From the NCBI GenBank assembly GCA_019116185.1, contig DXCD01000236.1:1-7845 (forward strand): 7,845 nt of DNA, read 5' to 3'. Within the stretch, counting starts at the first letter, position 1; each line of letters opens with the position of its first letter. Shown one piece after another: positions 1 through 5,200 of the stretch. The notes beneath the pieces are model-generated. The model searched no databases, was not told the DNA's origin, and saw nothing but the letters and a program-made list of their open reading frames with translations. The DNA comes from Candidatus Mediterraneibacter stercorigallinarum (GTDB taxonomy: Bacteria > Bacillota > Clostridia > Lachnospirales > Lachnospiraceae). The translations under genes and the position numbers were made by a program.

Positions 1-1862
1 TTCTTGTGCACGAAATGTCCTTCCTCATCCAGAGGCGTATTCGCCTGAGCCACATGGTAGTTATCTTCTTCGTCTGCTGTCATGTAGACAACTTCGTCCG
101 TTACACGCGGATTCTCCGGATCGCTCTTATCTACTTTGCGGTACGGCGCCTCAACGAAACCGTACTGATTGATCCTTGCATAGCATGCCAGGGAGTTGAT
201 CAGACCGATGTTCGGACCTTCAGGCGTCTCGATAGGGCACATTCTTCCGTAATGAGAATAGTGCACGTCACGCACCTCGAATCCTGCACGGTCTCTTGAC
301 AGACCGCCCGGTCCGAGCGCGGAGAGACGTCTCTTGTGGGTCAGCTCGCCCAGCGGGTTGTTCTGATCCATGAACTGGGACAGCTGGGAGGATCCGAAGA
401 ATTCCTTCACTGCTGCTGTCACCGGTTTGATATTGATCAGTGACTGCGGGGAAATGCCCTCCTGATCCTGCGTCGTCATACGCTCGCGCACAACCCTCTC
501 CAGTCTGGAGAGACCGATTCTGTACTGGTTCTGGAGCAGCTCGCCTACCGCGCGGATACGGCGGTTGCCCAGATGGTCGATGTCATCGTCATTTCCCATG
601 CCATACTCAAGATGCATGTTATAATTGATGGAAGCGAGAATGTCTTCCTTCGTAATATGCTTCGGAATCAGGTCATGGATATCGCGGCGGATCATGTTCT
701 TCATCTCGTCGATATCTCCGGCTGACTCTTCGATAATGCCTGCCAGCACCGGATAATATACCTGCTCTGTCACGCCGACTTCCTGCGGGTCAATATCAAC
801 GACAGCCTGAAGGTCTACCATCATATTAGAGAGGATCTTAATATTTCTGGACTCGTCCTCTCCCTCTACCCACAGATACGGTGCGGCAGAGTTCTGGATC
901 GTGTCTGCGATCTCGCGGGTAATCTTTGTCCCCTTCTCAGCCACAATTTCACCTGTCACCGGGCTGACTACATCCTCTGCAAGGATCTGTCCCGCGACAC
1001 GGTTCCTGAGCATCAGTTTCTTATTGAATTTATAGCGTCCTACCTTAGCCAGATCATAACGTCTCGGGTCAAAGAACATGCTGTTGATCAGGCTCTCCGC
1101 GCTGTCAACTGCAAGCGGCTCGCCCGGACGGATCTTTTTGTACAGCTCTAACAGACCCTCCTGATAATTCTCAGCAGTGTCCTTCCCAAAGCTTGCGAGG
1201 ATCTTCGGTTCCTCGCCGAATAAATCTATGATTTCTGCATTTGTCCCGATACCAAGCGCGCGGATCAGAACTGTGATCGGCACCTTTCTCGTACGGTCAA
1301 CGCGCACATAAAAAACGTCATTGGAGTCTGTCTCATACTCAAGCCATGCGCCTCTGTTCGGGATCACGGTCGCCGAATAGAGTTTCTTTCCAAGCTTATC
1401 ATGGGCAATGCCATAGTAAATGCCCGGAGAACGCACGAGCTGGCTGACGATGACACGCTCAGCTCCATTGATGACAAATGTTCCTGTCTTTGTCATCAGA
1501 GGGAGATCTCCCATGAAGATTTCATGTTCGTTGATCTCATCAGTCTCTTTATTGTGGAGTCTTACCCTGACTTTCAGGGGCGCCGCATAAGTCGCATCGC
1601 GTTCTTTGCACTCATCGATCGTATATTTTACATCTTTTTCGCAGAGTGTAAAATCCACAAATTCCAAGCTCAGATGCCCGCTGTAATCAGCGATCGGGGA
1701 AATATCATCGAACACCTCTTTGAGTCCTTCATCCAGAAACCACTGATAGGAATCCTTCTGAACTTCAATGAGATTCGGCATCTCCAATACTTCCTTCTGC
1801 CTGGAATAGCTCATGCGGAAGCTTTTTCCGGTTTTAATGGGACGGATCCTGTTTTTCTCCAT
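1..1862 (-). CDS. rpoB: RNA polymerase beta subunit RpoB, N-terminal 620 codons (3' end outside window)
   Basis: This encodes the beta subunit of the core RNA polymerase, which forms much of the catalytic cleft and the rifampicin pocket. The translation opens MEKNRIRPIKTGKSFRMSYS and is clearly the bacterial beta subunit of Firmicutes type. Recognisable blocks include VINGAERVIVSQLVRSPG (fork/protrusion), then the rifampicin-pocket cluster at residues about 490-516 (positions 315-395), and then GRMCPIETPEGPNIGLINSL. The pocket carries the usual drug-sensitive residues: Gln496, Asp499, His509 and Ser514, matching E. coli Gln513, Asp516, His526 and Ser531. Gly505 stands where E. coli has Ser522. 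The ATG at 1862 is supported by an AGGAG element 10 nt upstream. Firmicute RpoB is roughly 1,200-1,300 residues, so about half is present and the frame is open to the window edge. It has its own promoter at 1966-1995 and is separated from the upstream lyase gene by a terminator. Identity is certain; the placement in Lachnospiraceae is inference. Confidence 0.98.
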   Translation of the reverse strand, partial: MEKNRIRPIKTGKSFRMSYSRQKEVLEMPNLIEVQKDSYQWFLDEGLKEVFDDISPIADYSGHLSLEFVDFTLCEKDVKYTIDECKERDATYAAPLKVRVRLHNKETDEINEHEIFMGDLPLMTKTGTFVINGAERVIVSQLVRSPGIYYGIAHDKLGKKLYSATVIPNRGAWLEYETDSNDVFYVRVDRTRKVPITVLIRALGIGTNAEIIDLFGEEPKILASFGKDTAENYQEGLLELYKKIRPGEPLAVDSAESLINSMFFDPRRYDLAKVGRYKFNKKLMLRNRVAGQILAEDVVSPVTGEIVAEKGTKITREIADTIQNSAAPYLWVEGEDESRNIKILSNMMVDLQAVVDIDPQEVGVTEQVYYPVLAGIIEESAGDIDEMKNMIRRDIHDLIPKHITKEDILASINYNMHLEYGMGNDDDIDHLGNRRIRAVGELLQNQYRIGLSRLERVVRERMTTQDQEGISPQSLINIKPVTAAVKEFFGSSQLSQFMDQNNPLGELTHKRRLSALGPGGLSRDRAGFEVRDVHYSHYGRMCPIETPEGPNIGLINSLACYARINQYGFVEAPYRKVDKSDPENPRVTDEVVYMTADEEDNYHVAQANTPLDEEGHFVHK

Positions 1863-1872
1863 TGACGTTTCA

Positions 1873-1879
1873 CTCCTCT
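1873..1879 (-). promoter_or_regulatory. rpoB ribosome binding site
   Basis: On the minus strand the sequence reads GAGGAGTG, with AGGAG ending 10 nt before the ATG at 1862. This is a good Shine-Dalgarno match. It fixes the rpoB start in preference to the in-frame ATG 16 codons further in (the M of SFRMSYS). Confidence 0.85.
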
Positions 1880-1965
1880 TATTAATCTATACAAATATGA
1901 AAAGAGCCGCGCACAGTAATTCACGCACTGAATTTGGCATAGCTTTCCATAATAGTGCATTTTTT

Positions 1966-1995
1966 ACTATAACACACAGCTCTTTTTATTGTCAA
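1966..1995 (-). promoter_or_regulatory. Sigma-A-type promoter of rpoB with extended -10
   Basis: On the minus strand there is a perfect -35 box TTGACA (1990-1995), an 18-nt spacer, and TATAGT (1966-1971) as the -10 box, directly preceded by TGT, which fits an extended -10 (TGn). The start of transcription would fall near 1958-1960, giving a 5' leader of about 97 nt before the rpoB ATG. It is the only strong promoter seen reading into rpoB after the terminator at 2137-2173, so rpoB expression probably depends on it. This is a prediction from sequence only. Confidence 0.75.
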
Positions 1996-2015
1996 CAACC
2001 TTTTTTCGATTTTTC

Positions 2016-2044
2016 TTGACATTTTTCTCCATATATGATATTAT
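2016..2044 (+). promoter_or_regulatory. Sigma-A-type promoter on the plus strand, divergent from the rpoB promoter
   Basis: The plus strand has a perfect -35 box TTGACA (2016-2021), an ideal 17-nt spacer, and TATTAT (2039-2044) as the -10 box, preceded by TGA, which fits an extended -10. Transcription would start near 2050-2054 and run rightwards. The two -35 boxes of this and the rpoB promoter are back to back with 20 bp between them. No protein gene lies downstream on this strand in the gap; the expected product is the short RNA described at 2051-2183. Confidence 0.6.
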
Positions 2045-2050
2045 TGCGTC

Positions 2051-2183
2051 CTTATATGACATATGGATAACAGAATCCGCATTTCATGCTGCCGCGCGTG
2101 CAGCTGAAAATGCTTTTTACACACCCCCTTCAGGGGAAAAAGACCACAGAAGCAAGCTTTGTCTTCTGCGGTCTTTCTTTTTT
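2051..2183 (+). ncRNA. Candidate small structured RNA of about 130 nt between rpoB and the lyase gene
   Basis: Downstream of the plus-strand promoter the sequence packs into three hairpins with no spare bases between them. Hairpin 1 (2079-2113) pairs GCATTTCA with TGAAAATGC (one bulged A) and GCTGC with GCAGC around the loop CGCGCGT. Hairpin 2 (2114-2141) pairs TTTTT with AAAAA and CCCC with GGGG around a TTCA loop, with ACACAC plus one more C unpaired on the 5' side. Hairpin 3 (2142-2173) is a strong terminator stem followed by TTTCTTTTTT (2174-2183). Promoter, compact fold and terminator together suggest an independently transcribed small RNA. I do not recognise it as 6S, tmRNA, SRP RNA or any other known family. 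The only ORF of note inside it is 14 codons (from 2063) with no Shine-Dalgarno. The structures are nearly symmetric between strands, so part of the signal could instead belong to the lyase transcript's 3' end. Confidence 0.45.
2137..2183 (-). terminator. Rho-independent terminator of the surface lyase gene, bidirectional
   Basis: The inverted repeat pairs GACCACAGAAG (2142-2152) with CTTCTGCGGTC (2163-2173), an 11-bp stem with one mismatch that becomes a G-U pair in RNA. On the minus strand it is followed by TTTTT (complement of 2137-2141) and lies about 60 nt past the lyase stop codon. On the plus strand it is followed by TTTCTTTTTT (2174-2183), so it should also stop rightward transcripts. 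It insulates rpoB from the lyase gene. Confidence 0.88.
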
Positions 2184-2232
2184 GCTCAATAGCTGTCAAG
2201 TATATTTCTGACACTAAAGATTTTATTTTTCA

Positions 2233-5200
2233 CTAATTTAATACCTTTTTGCGTGCATACAGGGCTGCTCCCAGAACTGCCAGGGATGCCGCTCCTGCTG
2301 CCAGGAATACATACAGCATGATCGCGGAATCTCCTGTCTGCACTGCAGCCGGAGCTTTTCCGTTTCCGGATCCGCTGCCGTTGTTATCTCCCGCGCCGGT
2401 GCCGTCTCCGGTATTTCCGCCAGCTGCCTGTCCGTCATTTCCGTTCTGGCCGCTGTCCGGATTCTCCGTATCGCCATCCTGGCCGCCCTGAGGCTTCTCA
2501 AGTCCGTCCACCGCAGCCTGAAGCGCTGACACTGCCTCATTGACCTTCGTCTGGTCGTCAACGGACAGGGTCTCATCCGCAAGGATGTCGTTCGCTGCTG
2601 CCAGCGCCGCACGGAATACGCTCACGCTCTCTTCCGTGTATCCTGTAAGATCCAGATCTTCCGTCTGGTTAATCAGGTCTTCAAGAACAGACTTGTCTGC
2701 CTTCAGCCTGAGTGCGTTCATCGCTTCAACCAGATCGTTCCATGCCTCGTCTGTCTCTGCCTGCATCGCGTCGCCGTTCGCCATCACTGCCTCTGCCGCT
2801 TCTTTTGCCGCAAGGAATTCCGGCTGTCCGGCTTCCACATACTTGGTCAGGTCGATCATCTCAGCCAGTTCAAGAGCCATCTCAAGGTCCGTCTTGTCCG
2901 CCGCCTTCATCTCCAGCGCATGGATCGCAAACATCAGGTCAGCCGCTGCGTCGAGCACTTCTTCTCTCGTCGCGTCTTCATCTGCCATCACAGCCTCGCC
3001 TTTGGCAATGGCATCCTCGAACATCTTCTGGATGGATTCTACCAGTCCGCCGACCGTTCCGTCCTCTACATAGCCTTTTGCCTTGTTCAGGAAAAACTCC
3101 AGAGTCTTCTTGCTGACTGAGTCAGCTGACGTTTTCACCTTGATGATATAGGAAGCTCCCGCACTGTCCGTAGTATCGATAGAGAAGCTGCCGTCTTCAT
3201 TGACTGTCACGCCTTCATCTGCGGAAATCACTTCCACATATCCGTCTTCCAGCGTCAGCTGCAGCTGAACATCCTGCTGCTTCGGCTCGCTGATTGCAAT
3301 GGTCATCACGCCGTCCGCTGTCTGCGTATAGACAGATGCAGATGCATTTACCGTAATGCCGTTGACACTCGCGCCGTCTACCGGCCACACATTCATCGCG
3401 AATACTCCGCTCTCTGTGTCTTTTACAGCCTGCACGTCCGCGTCATTGCGGACCACTTCGATGGTATTATTCCGGGCGAATTCTGCCGTCTCTTCCTCCG
3501 TGCTTCCCGGAAGCAGGACATATTCGTAAGTTCCGTCCTCCACACTGTCTCCGTGATTGATTCCCATCTTGAAGAACGTATTTTTGTACTCCGTGTCGCT
3601 TACAAAATACTCATTGATATCTGAATATTTTCCGCTTCTCGTCTCCTGAGCAAGGTAGATGTCCGCGTCTTCCAGATACACGTATCCGATGTCATTTCCT
3701 TCGCCTGTACCGATGAAATGTACATAATCGCCGGCTTCTGCCCGGAGCTCTTCGTTGTCCTTATCCCAGGCTTCTCCGTTGTAGCTGATCTCATTTTCAT
3801 CGCTGGTCATCATGCGGTTCTCAACAGTTGTCTCAATGGTGGCGTCTGTTGTTCCATTGATTCCCGCTCCCAGGGCTACGATCTTGCCGTCAAGGAAGAA
3901 CCAGGATTTCTGTGCCTTGAGATCCATTCCCTGTCCGAGATTTGTCGTATTGTAGAACATTCCGGCAGCGCCGTTTGTCCCGTCAGTCGCTCCGCCTACC
4001 CATGACTGCGGCGAAGTCTTATTGTAACCGGAACCGTCAGCCAGTTCCTTTGTATCCACCGTTGTTCCCGGCAGACGGTACGGATCTACTGTCGGCCAAT
4101 AGCCTTCACCGTACTGTTTCAGATCATTATTATAAATGTAGAGAACCCCATCGCCTGTGTGCCAGCCTTTTTTATTCTCTGTATTACCGAACTCATAGTT
4201 GTAAATTCTTGAAGAATACATGGACAGTCCGGCCGTGTAATCTTCGTTGACCTGAACAACTCTGTCCATGGAACCGTACACTTTCATGCCCTCATACTTC
4301 TCTGCTGTAACCGAAGAGTCATTCATGATCTCTTTCGCTCCGAGCAGAGCGTCAAAGTCTCTTGCATTTGCGTAGAAATCGTACTCGCCGCTGCTCTCTT
4401 CCAGCCAGTATTTGACAGCTGACTTAAACGCGCTGCTGTACTCTTCCGGCGCTCCTGCCGCGAGCAGCATGATATTTGAGATCGTCTCTGATCCTGCTGC
4501 AAATTCCGTCGTGAACGGATTGGTTCCGGGTGCTCTTGAGATACTTCTTCCATTAACCATGGACATCATCTGCCCTTTGTGCATCAGAGGAATGTATCCG
4601 TTGATCACGGTTTCATATACATTGTTGATCCGTTCATCCGTAATGTCAAAGGAAGTTCCCGCAATGATGGACTGGATCCTGCCTACGCCCTTCAGGAGCT
4701 CATTTCCATAGCTTCCGCTGTAAGCGTGCTTTGTATGCTGGACTACAGATCCGTCCGCATACAGCCCGTCGCCTGATGTCACCAGTTTCATAACATCCGG
4801 CACTTCAGTCTTTACAAGGTTCATTCTCTCGTCATTCTTTGCAAGAATAGCGCTTCCCAGTACGGAAAGTCCGATATCCGTCCGGTTCGCCCCTGTAGCT
4901 GTATAGCTTGGCCACTGGATGCTGGGTCTCTTGGCATATCCTTCGATACTCTTAACCGCTGTCTCGATCTCGCTGTAATCCACGTAATCGCTGATTACCA
5001 TGAGCGTGTCAACAAGGGGCTGCGTACATCCGATCTGCCAATCCCACCAGTTTCCTGTCCAGTAGCTTCCATTGTACTGCTTGTCAGTAACCATGAACTG
5101 AATCGCGTCTACGATATCGTTCAGAAGTTCTTTATTCTCATAGAGGGCGCTGCCCTGTACGCCGAATGCAAGGGCCAGGCTTTTGATCTTAGTAAACTGA

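Noticed and set aside
1876..1906. A CTCTT/AAGAG pairing in the rpoB leader that could mask half of the Shine-Dalgarno.
   Set aside because: Only 5 bp around a 21-nt loop, with no alternative competing stem, so too weak to call a regulatory switch.
2063..2107. A 14-codon plus-strand ORF, MDNRIRISCCRACS, inside the candidate small RNA, which could be a Cys-rich leader peptide.
   Set aside because: There is no Shine-Dalgarno sequence upstream of the ATG, it overlaps hairpin 1, and no gene follows on the plus strand that it could regulate.
1401..2192. Open plus-strand frames of 67-154 codons running over the rpoB start and the gap.
   Set aside because: They are antisense to rpoB or begin upstream of the plus-strand promoter, lack recognisable motifs and RBS, and cross the terminator; they are shadows of minus-strand coding or chance.
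2195..2205. A TTGACA on the minus strand just after the lyase stop codon, as a further promoter toward rpoB.
   Set aside because: No -10-like hexamer lies 16-19 nt downstream, and any transcript would run straight into the terminator at 2142-2173.
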